The position numbers and the translations under genes are program-made. Shown here piece after piece: positions 36,438 to 48,425 of a DNA stretch of 64,000 nucleotides. Source of the DNA: Mycolicibacterium neoaurum. GTDB taxonomy: Bacteria; Actinomycetota; Actinomycetes; Mycobacteriales; Mycobacteriaceae. Every line of letters starts with the position of its first letter. Positions within the stretch are counted from its first letter, which is position 1. The notes beneath the pieces are model-generated. The model saw only the letters and a program-made list of their open reading frames with translations. It did no database searches and was not told the DNA's origin. The stretch is from positions 3,286,001 through 3,350,000 of the forward strand of contig NZ_JAQIIX010000002.1 in the NCBI RefSeq assembly GCF_036946495.1, written 5' to 3'.

Positions 36438-38114
36438 GTGATCTTCGGCTCCAGACGTCGGGTCCGCAGCCGATTTCGGGGGCCGTCCCCGGTGTGGCGC
36501 GGGCTCGGCGCGCTCGGTCGCGCCGTCAGCTTCGCTTGGCGTCGGTCACTGCAGCTGCGGGTCGTCTCGCTGACGCTGGGGTTGTCCCTGGCCGTCATCA
36601 TGGTCCTCGGCTTCGTGCTCACCAGCCAGATCACCGATCGCATCCTGGAAGTCAAGGTGCGGGCGGCCACCGAGGAGATCGAGCGCGCCCGCGACACCGT
36701 CAGCGGCATCGTCAGCGGTGAGGAAACCCGGTCGCTGGACAGTAGCCTGCAGCTGGCCCGCAACACCCTGATCGATCGTAAGGCGGATGCCGGACCCGGC
36801 CTCGCCGGTGCGTACGACGCGGTGCTCGTCGTCCCCGGTGACGGTCCGCGCGCGGCCACCGCGGCGGGGCCGGTGCAGCAGATTCCCACCGCATTGCGGG
36901 ATTTCGTGCAGGCGGGCCAGGTCAGCTATCAGTACGCGGGTGTGCACACCGACGGGTTCTCCGGGCCCGCCCTCATCGTCGGCAGCCCGGGCGCCTCGGC
37001 GCGGTCGACGGTGACCAACCTTGAGCTGTATCTGATCTTCCCGCTGAGCAACGAGGAATCGACCATCGCTCTGGTGCGCGGCACCATGGCCACCGGCGGC
37101 ATCGTGCTGCTCGGACTGCTGGCCGCCATCGCGCTGCTGGTCGCCCGGCAGATCGTGTTGCCGGTGCGGTCGGCCTCACGCATCGCCGAACGGTTCGCCG
37201 AAGGTCACCTGACCGAGCGGATGCCGGTGCGCGGTGAGGACGATATGGCTCGGCTGGCGGTCTCCTTCAACGATATGGCCGAAAGCCTGTCGCGCCAGAT
37301 CACCCAGCTCGAAGAGTTCGGTAATCTGCAGCGCCGCTTCACCTCCGATGTCAGCCATGAGCTGCGCACCCCGCTCACCACCGTCCGGATGGCCGCCGAT
37401 CTGATCCACGATCACAGTGACGAGCTGGACCCCGCGCTGCGGCGGTCCACCGAGCTGATGGTCAACGAACTGGACCGGTTCGAGACGCTGCTGGCCGACC
37501 TGCTGGAGATCTCCCGCCACGATGCGGGCGTGGCCGAACTGGCGGTCGAGGCGGTCGATCTGCGCGCCACCGTGCAGAGCGCATTGGACAACGTCGGGCA
37601 TTTGGCGGCCGACGCCGCGGTGCAGCTGGACGTCGACATGCCCGCCGACGGGGTCATCGCCGAGGTCGACCCCCGCCGGGTCGAACGCATCCTGCGCAAC
37701 CTCATCGCCAACGCCATCGACCACGCCGAACGCAAACCCGTCGAGATCCGGATGGCCGCCGACGAGGACACCGTCGCCGTCACCGTCCGCGATCACGGTG
37801 TCGGGCTGCGCCCCGGCGAAGAGAAACTGGTGTTCAGTCGGTTCTGGCGGTCCGACCCGTCGCGGGTACGCCGCTCCGGGGGTACCGGACTCGGGCTCGC
37901 CATCAGCATCGAGGACGCCCGGTTGCACCAGGGACGACTGGAGGCCTGGGGTGAGCCCGGCAACGGTGCCTGTTTCCGGTTGACCCTGCCGCTGGTGCGC
38001 GGTCACAAGGTGACCACCAGCCCGCTGCCGCTCAAACCCGTCAATGTCGCGGCAAGGGCCAAGGACACCGCAGCCGAGCGAGGTAGGCGTGATCGCGAAT
38101 CGGAGGGCGTATGA
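36438..38114 (+). CDS. mtrB: Sensor histidine kinase MtrB
   Basis: Membrane sensor that phosphorylates MtrA; it localises to septa in mycobacteria. It has 558 residues. Two membrane segments (about 42-63 and 212-240) flank an extracellular region of about 150 residues. HAMP (about 235-290), a HisKA with His307 in SDVSHELRTPL, and an ATPase domain (about 405-520) with RNLIANAIDHAE, DHGVGLRPGEE and GGTGLGLAI follow. GTG start at 36438. The stop overlaps the lpqB start by four bases, linking it to its lipoprotein partner. Confidence 0.98.
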   Translation: MIFGSRRRVRSRFRGPSPVWRGLGALGRAVSFAWRRSLQLRVVSLTLGLSLAVIMVLGFVLTSQITDRILEVKVRAATEEIERARDTVSGIVSGEETRSLDSSLQLARNTLIDRKADAGPGLAGAYDAVLVVPGDGPRAATAAGPVQQIPTALRDFVQAGQVSYQYAGVHTDGFSGPALIVGSPGASARSTVTNLELYLIFPLSNEESTIALVRGTMATGGIVLLGLLAAIALLVARQIVLPVRSASRIAERFAEGHLTERMPVRGEDDMARLAVSFNDMAESLSRQITQLEEFGNLQRRFTSDVSHELRTPLTTVRMAADLIHDHSDELDPALRRSTELMVNELDRFETLLADLLEISRHDAGVAELAVEAVDLRATVQSALDNVGHLAADAAVQLDVDMPADGVIAEVDPRRVERILRNLIANAIDHAERKPVEIRMAADEDTVAVTVRDHGVGLRPGEEKLVFSRFWRSDPSRVRRSGGTGLGLAISIEDARLHQGRLEAWGEPGNGACFRLTLPLVRGHKVTTSPLPLKPVNVAARAKDTAAERGRRDRESEGV

Positions 38115-39880
38115 CCCGCGTCCTGGTGATGCTGAGCCTGCTCGTCACCGCAGCCCTGCTGGTCTCGGGATGTGCCGGGGTGCCGAGTTCGTCTGCGCCG
38201 CAGGCGATCGGCACCGTCGACCGCCCGGCACCACCGCGGTTACCGACACCATCGCCCGGCATGGAACCCGATGTGCTGCTCCGCGAGTTCCTCAAGGCCA
38301 CTGCCGATCCCGCCAACCGGCACCTGGCCGCACGGCAGTTCCTCACCGAATCCGCCTCGCGCAATTGGGATGACGCAGGCAGCGCGCTACTGATCGACCG
38401 GGTGGTGTTCACCGAGACGCGCCGCCCGGACCGGGTGTCGGTCACCATGGCGGCCGATATCCTCGGATCGCTCTCCGATGTCGGGGTGTTCGAGACCGCC
38501 GAGGGCGCGCTGCCCGACCCCGGGCCCATCGAACTGGTGCAGACGCCCGGCGGGTGGCGTATCGACAGGCTGCCCAACGGGGTCTTCCTGGACTGGCAGC
38601 AGTTTCAGCAGACCTACCGGCGCAACACGCTGTACTTCACCGACCCCACCGGGAACACGGTGGTGCCCGACCCGCGCTACGTCGCGGTGTCGGACTCCGA
38701 TCAGCTCGCCACCGAACTGATGTCGAAGATGATCACCGGGCCGCGACCGGAGATGGCGCACACGGTGCGCAACCTGCTCGCCGCGCCGCTGCGCTTGCGC
38801 GGGCCGGTCACCAGGGCCGACGGCAGCAAGACCGGGGTGGGTCGAGGCTACGGCGGCGCCCGCATCGATCTGGAGAACCTGTCCACCACCGACCCGCACA
38901 CCCGCCAACTACTCGCCGCGCAGATCATCTGGACGTTGGCGCGGGCCGGGATCAACGGTCCCTATGTCATCAACGCCGACGGCGCGGCCCTGGACGACCG
39001 ATTCGCCCAGGGCTGGGACACCGCCGATGTCGCGGCCAGTGATCCCGGCGCGGCCGACGGCGCGGGGGCCGGACTGCACGCCCTCGTCGGCGGCTCACTG
39101 GTCTACCTCGACGGCCAACGCGCACCGCGGGTGCCGGGGCCGTTCGGGCAGCTGCGCGACCAGACCGCCGCGGCCCTGTCGCGCAGCGGCCAGCAGGTGG
39201 CCTCGGTGGTGGTGTTGCGCCGCGATGCCCCCGACATGGCGTCCTCGCTGTGGATCGGTCCGGTCGGCGGGGATGCCGCGCAGGCGCTCGACGGCCGCTC
39301 GCTGACCCGACCGACCTGGTCGCTGGACGAGGCCATCTGGGTCGTCGTCGACGGTGTCAACGTCGTGCGGGTCCTCCAGGAGGCCGCCTCCGGACAGCCT
39401 GCGCGCATCCCGGTCGATTCCACCGCCGTGGCGACCAAGTTCCCCGGCGCCATCGCCGAACTGCAGCTCTCCCGCGACGGCACCCGCGCGGCCATGGTGA
39501 TCAACGGACAGGTGATCCTGGCCGGGGTGGAACAGACCCCCGGCGGGGGATACGCGCTGACCTACCCGCGACGGTTGGGTTTCGGGCTGCGTGACACCGC
39601 GGTGTCGCTGTCCTGGCGGACCGGCGATGACATCGTCGTCACCCGCACCGATGCCGCGCACCCGGTGTCCTATGTGAATCTCGACGGCGTGAACTCCGAC
39701 GGGCCCAATGGCAATCTGGCCGTGCCCATGTCGGTGGTCGCGGCCAATCCGTCCACCGTCTACGTGGCCGATCGCCGAGGGATCCTCCAGCTCTCCGGGT
39801 CGGCAGCCGACAACGACCTGACCTGGTCGGAGGTCGGGCCGCTGATGGTCACCGGCGCGGTGCCCGTGCTGCCCGGATAG
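38111..39880 (+). CDS. lpqB: Lipoprotein LpqB, accessory to MtrAB
   Basis: Surface lipoprotein that interacts with the MtrB extracellular domain and modulates MtrA phosphorylation. It has 589 residues. The lipobox is LVSGC (about residues 17-21), so Cys21 would be lipid-modified. A GerMN domain (about 190-330) and a C-terminal beta-propeller-like region (about 340-589) follow. The start overlaps the mtrB stop (ATGA). Conserved with mtrA-mtrB throughout the actinobacteria. Confidence 0.97.
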   Translation: MTRVLVMLSLLVTAALLVSGCAGVPSSSAPQAIGTVDRPAPPRLPTPSPGMEPDVLLREFLKATADPANRHLAARQFLTESASRNWDDAGSALLIDRVVFTETRRPDRVSVTMAADILGSLSDVGVFETAEGALPDPGPIELVQTPGGWRIDRLPNGVFLDWQQFQQTYRRNTLYFTDPTGNTVVPDPRYVAVSDSDQLATELMSKMITGPRPEMAHTVRNLLAAPLRLRGPVTRADGSKTGVGRGYGGARIDLENLSTTDPHTRQLLAAQIIWTLARAGINGPYVINADGAALDDRFAQGWDTADVAASDPGAADGAGAGLHALVGGSLVYLDGQRAPRVPGPFGQLRDQTAAALSRSGQQVASVVVLRRDAPDMASSLWIGPVGGDAAQALDGRSLTRPTWSLDEAIWVVVDGVNVVRVLQEAASGQPARIPVDSTAVATKFPGAIAELQLSRDGTRAAMVINGQVILAGVEQTPGGGYALTYPRRLGFGLRDTAVSLSWRTGDDIVVTRTDAAHPVSYVNLDGVNSDGPNGNLAVPMSVVAANPSTVYVADRRGILQLSGSAADNDLTWSEVGPLMVTGAVPVLPG

Positions 39881-39934
39881 GTTGGCCCGGTTGCCGGGCC
39901 CGGGTTGTCGGACCCCGCGCGGACACTTACGCGT

Positions 39935-40564
39935 GTGCTGGATCTGATGCTGCCGCTGGAATGCGGGGGGTGCGGTGCGCCGTCGACGCGCTGGTGCGCG
40001 GCGTGTGCCGCCGAACTGTGTGCCCGGGCCGCCCAGCCGCAGGTGGTCACGCCGCGCCTCGATCCCGATGTGCCGGTGTTGGCCCTGGGCCGCTACGCCG
40101 GCGCGCGGCGCAACGCGATCATCGCGGTGAAGGAGCACGGCCGCGCCGACCTGGTGGCACCGCTGGCGCAGATCCTGCGCATCGGTCTGGACCGCCTATT
40201 GGCCTGGGGACTCATCGAAACGCCACTGACCATCGTGGCCGCACCCACCCGACGGTGGTCCGCGCGGCGGCGCGGCGGGGACCCGGTGACGCGGGTGGCC
40301 ACGCGGGCAACCGCTGATCTCACCGGCGTCGGCGTGATCCGCGCGCTGCGGCTGACCGGCTTCGCCAGGGACTCCGTCGGGCTGTCCAGTTCCCAGCGTC
40401 AGCGCAACCTCGCGGGTCGGGTCCGGGTGACACGCCCGGTGCTCGGTGCGGTGATCCTCGTCGACGATGTCGTCACCACCGGCGCCACCGCCAGCGAATC
40501 GGTGCGGGCATTACGCGATGCCGGCGTTGCTGTGCAGGCAGTTCTGGCGTTGGCGAGCGCGTGA
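39935..40564 (+). CDS. ComF-family phosphoribosyltransferase-like protein
   Basis: A ComF/GntX-type protein of about 209 residues. An N-terminal zinc-ribbon-like pair, CGGCGAPSTRWCAACAAEL (about 9-27), comes first, followed by a phosphoribosyltransferase domain with the PRPP-binding loop VILVDDVVTTGATASESV (about 174-191). In naturally transformable species ComF aids DNA uptake; in mycobacteria the role is unknown. The GTG at 39935 gives the short N-terminus usual for the family. A TTG at 39905 is in frame and is the alternative. Confidence 0.88.
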   Translation: MLDLMLPLECGGCGAPSTRWCAACAAELCARAAQPQVVTPRLDPDVPVLALGRYAGARRNAIIAVKEHGRADLVAPLAQILRIGLDRLLAWGLIETPLTIVAAPTRRWSARRRGGDPVTRVATRATADLTGVGVIRALRLTGFARDSVGLSSSQRQRNLAGRVRVTRPVLGAVILVDDVVTTGATASESVRALRDAGVAVQAVLALASA

Positions 40565-40856
40565 TTCTCACGGGTCGTCGTTGCCCGTAGATGAAGAACT
40601 GAAAACAGGTCTGCGAAATAGGTGGCACAGTCAGGTGAACTCGGACTACGGTCGATCCCAACAACCCGTGAACACCTCACGGCGGCACCCGAAGACGGGC
40701 GCCCGTGCGGTATCGGGACTGCCCGACTGTGGTGGGAGGTGGTAACTCGACACCTGACGCCGGCGGGCGCGCGGCATGCTCGGTTCTCGTCGGCGTATCT
40801 ATGACAATCCGGCACGCTTTCTGCGTGCGACTGCCGAGAGAAATGAGTTGTCAAGT
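40565..40856. promoter_or_regulatory. Upstream region of hpf
   Basis: About 290 bases with no supported gene. A GCACGC/GCGTGC hairpin (40812-40828) sits 28 bases before the hpf start and may lie in its leader. TATCTATGACAAT-like AT-rich sequence at about 40796-40808 may contain the promoter. In mycobacteria hpf genes respond to stress, but I cannot assign a sigma factor. Confidence 0.4.
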
Positions 40857-41534
40857 ATGTCAACGAATTCCGTGCAATCTGATCGCTCGACCATGGTCAT
40901 GGACGACCGGGAAGACACCCCTGAAACGCCGGCGATGAACGCCGAAGTCGTGGTCAAGGGGCGAAATGTCGAAGTACCTGAGCACTTCCGCATCTACGTC
41001 GCGGAGAAGCTGGCTCGGCTCGAACGTTTCGACAAGACCATCTACCTCTTCGATGTCGAGCTCGATCACGAACGCAATCGCCGTCAACGCAAGAACTGCC
41101 AGCACGTCGAGATCACCGCGCGCGGGCGTGGACCCGTGGTGCGCGGCGAGGCATGTGCCGACAGCTTCTATGCCGCGCTGGAGTCGGCGGCCAACAAACT
41201 CGAGGCACGGCTGCGCCGGACGAAGGACCGCCGCAAGATCCACTACGGCGACAAGACGCCGGTGTCCCTGCACGAGGCCACGGCGATGCTGCCGCCCGAA
41301 GAGGCGCCCGCGGCCCCTGACCCGTTCTCCATCGATCCCGCCGACTTCCACGAGCCCGGCCGCATCGTGCGCACCAAGACCCACGAGTCCACCCCGATGA
41401 GCGTCGATGACGCGCTCTACGAGATGGAGCTCGTCGGACATGATTTCTTCCTCTTCCACGACAAGGAGTCGGACCGGCCGACGGTGGTCTACCGCAGGCA
41501 CGCCTACGACTACGGCTTGATCCGGCTGGCTTGA
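40857..41534 (+). CDS. hpf: Long-form ribosome hibernation promoting factor
   Basis: Binds the 30S decoding region and pairs ribosomes when growth slows. It has 225 residues from the ATG at 40857. After an acidic leader of about 26 residues, the S30AE domain (about 28-130) has VVVKGRNVEVPEHFRIYVAEKL and a C-terminal dimerisation domain (about 170-225) with SVDDALYEMELVGHDFFLFHD and VVYRRHAYDYGLIRL. Long forms drive 100S formation in many bacteria. The earlier open start at 40776 would give an unusual basic leader and is less likely. A perfect 13-base hairpin follows. Confidence 0.95.
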   Translation: MSTNSVQSDRSTMVMDDREDTPETPAMNAEVVVKGRNVEVPEHFRIYVAEKLARLERFDKTIYLFDVELDHERNRRQRKNCQHVEITARGRGPVVRGEACADSFYAALESAANKLEARLRRTKDRRKIHYGDKTPVSLHEATAMLPPEEAPAAPDPFSIDPADFHEPGRIVRTKTHESTPMSVDDALYEMELVGHDFFLFHDKESDRPTVVYRRHAYDYGLIRLA

Positions 41535-41550
41535 TCCAGCTGTCACACAC

Positions 41551-41579
41551 GAGCCCCCGGCCGATCCGGCCGGGGGCTC
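41551..41579 (+). terminator. Terminator hairpin between hpf and secA1
   Basis: GAGCCCCCGGCCG (41551-41563) pairs perfectly with its complement at 41567-41579 around a three-base loop, 16 bases after the hpf stop. It separates hpf from secA1, which has its own -10-like TACGAT at 41662-41667. Confidence 0.85.
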
Positions 41580-41717
41580 CGTGCATGTTCGGAACGGACA
41601 CCGGACGACACCCATTTCGGACACCGGGGACGCTTTCAAGGGGGCTGCCAGAACGGTCGCCTACGATGGAACGGGCCCATAGGCCGTCCAGATTCGTCAA
41701 CCCACAGGGGAAATAGC

Positions 41718-44510
<2,793 letters not shown>

Positions 44511-44514
44511 ATAC

Positions 44515-45012
44515 TCACCCGATCTGCAACGCGACCAGCTGCCAGCGGCCTGCGACGATCTCGACCCGTGCCGCGATCACCCGCACCCGGGGACCCCTGG
44601 TGTAGGTCGCGAACACCTCGGCCGCCGTCACCGCGGTGGCTGTCCCGTTGACGATGCTGCGCAACCGGATTCGCCGCAGCATCGCGGTGGGCCCGGACTG
44701 CGGCGGGCGAGTCAGCGAGCCGACGGTGTCGATGAGCGCCGGGGTCAGCAGTCCGCGCAACTGGCTGGTCGGCCTCCGTCGATCGAGCACTTCCAGCACC
44801 CGGCGTAGCGCCGCGTCGGTGAAGACCGCGGCCGCGGTCGGAGCGGGTGGCTCCCCGGTGATCGCCGGTGGACTGAGTTGGCGCGGCGTCCGGCGCCGTG
44901 GCGTGCCGATCGTCGGTTGACGATGGTGCGGTCCGCCATGCGGTGGCGGCTCACAATCGATGATCGGCGTGGTCACCGACGGATGGTGGCGGTGCTGCGG
45001 GATGGATGTCAC
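44515..45012 (-). CDS. Rv3235-like alanine/proline-rich protein
   Basis: A 165-residue actinobacterial protein of unknown function. The N-terminal third is rich in proline, histidine and arginine. The conserved C-terminal domain starts about residue 75 with FTDAALRRVLEVLDRRRPTSQLRGLL and includes RLRSIVNGTATAVTAAEVFATYTRGPRVRVIAARVE, ending VAGRWQLVALQIG. The GTG at 45012 is chosen. The frame is open further but then runs into sequence overlapping the divergent acyltransferase gene. It converges on secA1 with only four bases between stops. Confidence 0.85.
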   Translation of the reverse strand: MTSIPQHRHHPSVTTPIIDCEPPPHGGPHHRQPTIGTPRRRTPRQLSPPAITGEPPAPTAAAVFTDAALRRVLEVLDRRRPTSQLRGLLTPALIDTVGSLTRPPQSGPTAMLRRIRLRSIVNGTATAVTAAEVFATYTRGPRVRVIAARVEIVAGRWQLVALQIG

Positions 45013-45195
45013 ACATACTCCAGCGGGCAGGATCGGACACGGCAATTGCTGGAGGGGACAGGCATATTGATGATCGCACGCGGCGCGCACACCACCGCGC
45101 GGTAAATCCGTGGTGCTGCCGAACACCCGCGATGCGCGGATATGCGCTGTGCCGCTACGGTGGCGGTGATATCGAGCAAGGGGGTCCGCGTCGCG

Positions 45196-46605
45196 ATGGT
45201 GACCAGGTTGTCGGCATCGGACGCGGCGTTCTTCGGTCTGGAGAACAGCTCCACCCCGATGTACGTCGGATCGCTGTCGATCGTGCGCAAGCCTCGCGGA
45301 GGACTCGGCTATGAGACGCTGCTGGCCACGGTCGAGCAGCGGTTGCCCCAGATCCCGCGCTACCGGCAAAAGGTGCGTGCGGTGCCGTTCGGACTGGCCC
45401 GGCCGGTCTGGATCGACGATGACGATTTCGACATCACCTACCACATCCGGCGCTCGGCACTACCCTCACCGGGCAGCGATGGTCAGTTACACGATCTGAT
45501 CGCCAGGATCGGCTCCCGGCCCCTGGATGCGTCACGGCCGCTGTGGGAGATGTATCTGATCGAGGGGCTGGCCCGCAACCGGATCGCGATCTACACCAAA
45601 TCGCACCAGGCGCTGGTCAATGGCATGTCGGCGCTGGAGATCGGGCATGTCATCGCCGATCGCACCCAGAAACCCCCGGAGTTCGGTGAGGACATCTGGA
45701 TTCCGGCGCGGGAGCCCAGCGGAAGGCAACTGCTCGCCGGCGCGGTGGGGGAATGGATCACCAGGCCGACGGCCCAGGCCGCCGCGTTGCGGTCCTCGGT
45801 CCAGGAGACGATCACCAATGTCGGCGCCCTCGTCGATGTCGGTCGCCGGGTGGCCGAGGTGGCGCGCACCGTCGCACGCGGCACGGCGCCGAGCAGCCCG
45901 CTGAACACCACGGTCTCGCGCAACCGGCGCCTGGCGGTGGCCGCCCACGCGTTGGAGGATTATCGCGATCTGCGAGCCCGGTACGACTGCGATGTCAACG
46001 ATGTGGTGTTGGCGGTGGTGGCCGGTGCGTTACGCAACTGGTTGCTCTCCCGCGGCGAGCCGGTGAATGCCACCTCCACGGTGCGGGCCATGGCGCCCAA
46101 CTCGGTCTATCCCGACGGCGAGATCGACTCGGACGGCCCCGGTCAGGCGATCAGCGAGGTCTCGCCGTTCCTGGTCGATCTGCCGGTCGGCGAGGGCAAC
46201 GCGGTGGTGCGGCTCTCCCAGATCGCGCATGCCACCGAGTCGTATTCCAGCGCCGCCAGCCTGGTCGACGCTCGCACCATCGTGACGCTGTCGGGGTTCG
46301 CCCCGCCGACGCTGCACGCGATGGGCATCCGGGTCGCCACCAGCTTCTCGGCTCGGCAGTTCAATTTGCTGATCACGAATGTGCCCGGCGCGCAGCGGCA
46401 GATGTACATCGCGGGCGCGAAATTGCTCGAGACGTATGCCGTCCCGCCGCTTCTCGCCAACCAAGTTCTTGCCATCGCTGTGACCTCGTACAACGGCATG
46501 CTCTACTTCGGGATCAACGCCGACCGGGACGCCATGAGCGATGTCGATGTGCTGCCGCTGCTGCTGCGCGAATCGCTCGACGAGCTCCTCGAGGCCGGTC
46601 GTTAG
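45196..46605 (+). CDS. WS/DGAT-type acyltransferase with altered active-site motif (Tgs3-like)
   Basis: A 469-residue protein of the wax-ester synthase / diacylglycerol acyltransferase family. The catalytic HHxxxDG motif reads HQALVNG (His137, Gln138, Asn142, Gly143). The second histidine, held to be the general base, is Gln, and Asp is Asn. Other family landmarks are intact: SRPLWEMYLIEGL (about 113-125), the central DYRDLRARYDCDVNDVVLAVVAGALR, and NLLITNVPG near residue 393. M. tuberculosis has this position split into Rv3234c and Rv3233c, while here it is one gene. The ATG at 45196 matches the usual MVTRLS start. Activity is doubtful or atypical. Confidence 0.9.
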   Translation: MVTRLSASDAAFFGLENSSTPMYVGSLSIVRKPRGGLGYETLLATVEQRLPQIPRYRQKVRAVPFGLARPVWIDDDDFDITYHIRRSALPSPGSDGQLHDLIARIGSRPLDASRPLWEMYLIEGLARNRIAIYTKSHQALVNGMSALEIGHVIADRTQKPPEFGEDIWIPAREPSGRQLLAGAVGEWITRPTAQAAALRSSVQETITNVGALVDVGRRVAEVARTVARGTAPSSPLNTTVSRNRRLAVAAHALEDYRDLRARYDCDVNDVVLAVVAGALRNWLLSRGEPVNATSTVRAMAPNSVYPDGEIDSDGPGQAISEVSPFLVDLPVGEGNAVVRLSQIAHATESYSSAASLVDARTIVTLSGFAPPTLHAMGIRVATSFSARQFNLLITNVPGAQRQMYIAGAKLLETYAVPPLLANQVLAIAVTSYNGMLYFGINADRDAMSDVDVLPLLLRESLDELLEAGR

Positions 46606-46649
46606 CGGAGTTGACGAAGTTGCCCCGCTAGGTATCTGATGGTTCAACC

Positions 46650-48416
46650 ATGCCTGATACCGATAGCCACGATACGAAACTCGCCAAGTCCGATGTGATA
46701 CCCCACCCGGTCCTCGACGTCCCGATCGACGAGGACGCCCTGACCAACAAGCGCAGCCTCGATTGGATCGTTTTCGGGGTCACCGCCGTCATCGCGGTTG
46801 CGTTCCTGGCATGGGGATTCATCGATACCGCTGGTTTGTCGGAGGCTTCCGGTGGTGCGCTGGGATGGGTTCTGCACAATGCCGGGTGGCTGTTCACCCT
46901 GACCGCCTCCGGCTTCGTCATCTTCGTGCTCTGGATCGCGGTCGGCCGGTTCGGCAACATCCCGCTGGGCCGCGACGACGAGGAGCCCGAGTTCCGCACG
47001 GTGTCCTGGGTGGCGATGATGTTCAGCGCCGGCATGGGTATCGGCCTGATGTTCTTCGGCGTCGCCGAACCGCTGTCGCACCTGGTGACCCCGCCGCCGG
47101 GAACAGGTCCCGAAGGCAATGCGGAGGCCGTCCAGCACGCGATGGCCACCACGCTGTTCCACTGGACCCTGCACCCCTGGGCCATCTACGCCGTCGTGGG
47201 TCTGGCGATCGCCTACGGGGTCTACCGCAAGGGCCGCTTCCAACTGATCAGCGCGGCGTTCGAACCGTTGATCGGGGACCGGGCCAACGGCGGACTGGGC
47301 AAGGTCATCGACATGCTCGCGATCTTCGCGACGCTGTTCGGATCGGCCGCCTCGCTCGGTCTGGGCGCGCTGCAGATTCGTAGCGGTCTGCAGATCGTGG
47401 CGGGTATCGGCGAGACCGGCAATGCCATCCTGATCGGCATCATCGCGATCCTGACCTGTGCGTTCGTGCTCTCGGCGGTGTCCGGTGTGGCGCGCGGCAT
47501 CCAGTGGTTGTCCAACATCAACATGGTGCTGGCGCTGGTGCTCGCCCTGTTCGTGTTCATCGTCGGGCCGACGATCTTCATCCTGAATCTGATCCCCACC
47601 TCGATCGGCAGCTATTTCCAGGATCTGGCGATGATGGCCGCACGGACCGGAGCCGAGGGCGCCGAGACCGACGCCTGGCTCGGTTCGTGGACGATCTTCT
47701 ACTGGGCGTGGTGGATCTCCTGGACCCCGTTCGTCGGGATGTTCATCGCGCGGATCTCACGGGGCCGCACCATCCGGCAGTTCGTCACCGGTGTCCTGCT
47801 CGTCCCCAGCCTGGTGTCGCTGGTGTGGTTCTGCATCTTCGGTGGCGCCGCGATCGACGCCCAGCGCGCAGGTAACGACCTTGCCGGGGAGGGCAGCCAG
47901 GAGGCGCAGTTGTTCGGGCTGCTCAGCGATTACCCGTTCGCCGGGATCGCCGGCGTGGTGGTCATGGTGCTGGTGGCGATCTTCTTCGTCTCCGGTGCCG
48001 ATGCCGCGTCCATCGTGATGGGATCGCTGTCCGAACGCGGCACCATCGAGCCGAGCCGTAAGACAGTGATCTTCTGGGGTGTCGCGACCGGCGCGGTCGC
48101 GGCGGTGATGCTGTTGGCCGGTGGGTCGGACGCGCTCAACGGGCTGCAGTCGATCACCATCGTCGCGGCGTTGCCGTTCGTGGTGGTGATGATCGGGCTG
48201 GCTGCCGCTTTGGTGAAGGATCTGCGCCAGGATCCTCTGATGGTGCGCCGCCAGTACGCGGTCGAAGCGGTGCACTCCGCGGTGATCGCCGGGGTGACCC
48301 AGCACGGTGACGATTTCGTCCTCGCCGTCCAGAAGGATCCCGATGCCGGGGAGGAACCGGCCGAGTCGGAGAAGCAGGCCGAGACGGCGGCGTCGGACGG
48401 TGACGCCGAGCGTTAG
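46650..48416 (+). CDS. BCCT-family (betaine/carnitine/choline) transporter
   Basis: A 588-residue membrane protein of the BCCT family, importing glycine betaine or similar quaternary ammonium compounds with sodium or protons. About twelve membrane segments are present. Family signatures are MMFSAGMGIGLMFFGVAEPLSHL (about 125-147), FHWTLHPWAIYAVVGLAIAYGVYRKGR (about 170-196) and the segment-8 block WWISWTPFVGMFIARISRGRTIRQF (about 351-375) with the conserved tryptophans. A soluble N-terminus and an acidic C-terminal tail (about 560-588) may sense osmolarity. It lies 44 bases after the acyltransferase and is followed by a leaderless-type gene. Confidence 0.94.
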   Translation: MPDTDSHDTKLAKSDVIPHPVLDVPIDEDALTNKRSLDWIVFGVTAVIAVAFLAWGFIDTAGLSEASGGALGWVLHNAGWLFTLTASGFVIFVLWIAVGRFGNIPLGRDDEEPEFRTVSWVAMMFSAGMGIGLMFFGVAEPLSHLVTPPPGTGPEGNAEAVQHAMATTLFHWTLHPWAIYAVVGLAIAYGVYRKGRFQLISAAFEPLIGDRANGGLGKVIDMLAIFATLFGSAASLGLGALQIRSGLQIVAGIGETGNAILIGIIAILTCAFVLSAVSGVARGIQWLSNINMVLALVLALFVFIVGPTIFILNLIPTSIGSYFQDLAMMAARTGAEGAETDAWLGSWTIFYWAWWISWTPFVGMFIARISRGRTIRQFVTGVLLVPSLVSLVWFCIFGGAAIDAQRAGNDLAGEGSQEAQLFGLLSDYPFAGIAGVVVMVLVAIFFVSGADAASIVMGSLSERGTIEPSRKTVIFWGVATGAVAAVMLLAGGSDALNGLQSITIVAALPFVVVMIGLAAALVKDLRQDPLMVRRQYAVEAVHSAVIAGVTQHGDDFVLAVQKDPDAGEEPAESEKQAETAASDGDAER

Positions 48417-48425
48417 TCTCGGCGG

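Noticed and set aside
37412..37783. Serine/arginine-rich minus-strand frame inside mtrB
   Set aside because: Antisense to a conserved kinase domain and made of low-complexity Ser/Arg/Ala runs.
45013..45444. N-terminal extension of the Rv3235-like protein
   Set aside because: The extension would overlap the start of the divergent acyltransferase gene and has shadow-like composition; a GTG at 45012 gives a normal protein.
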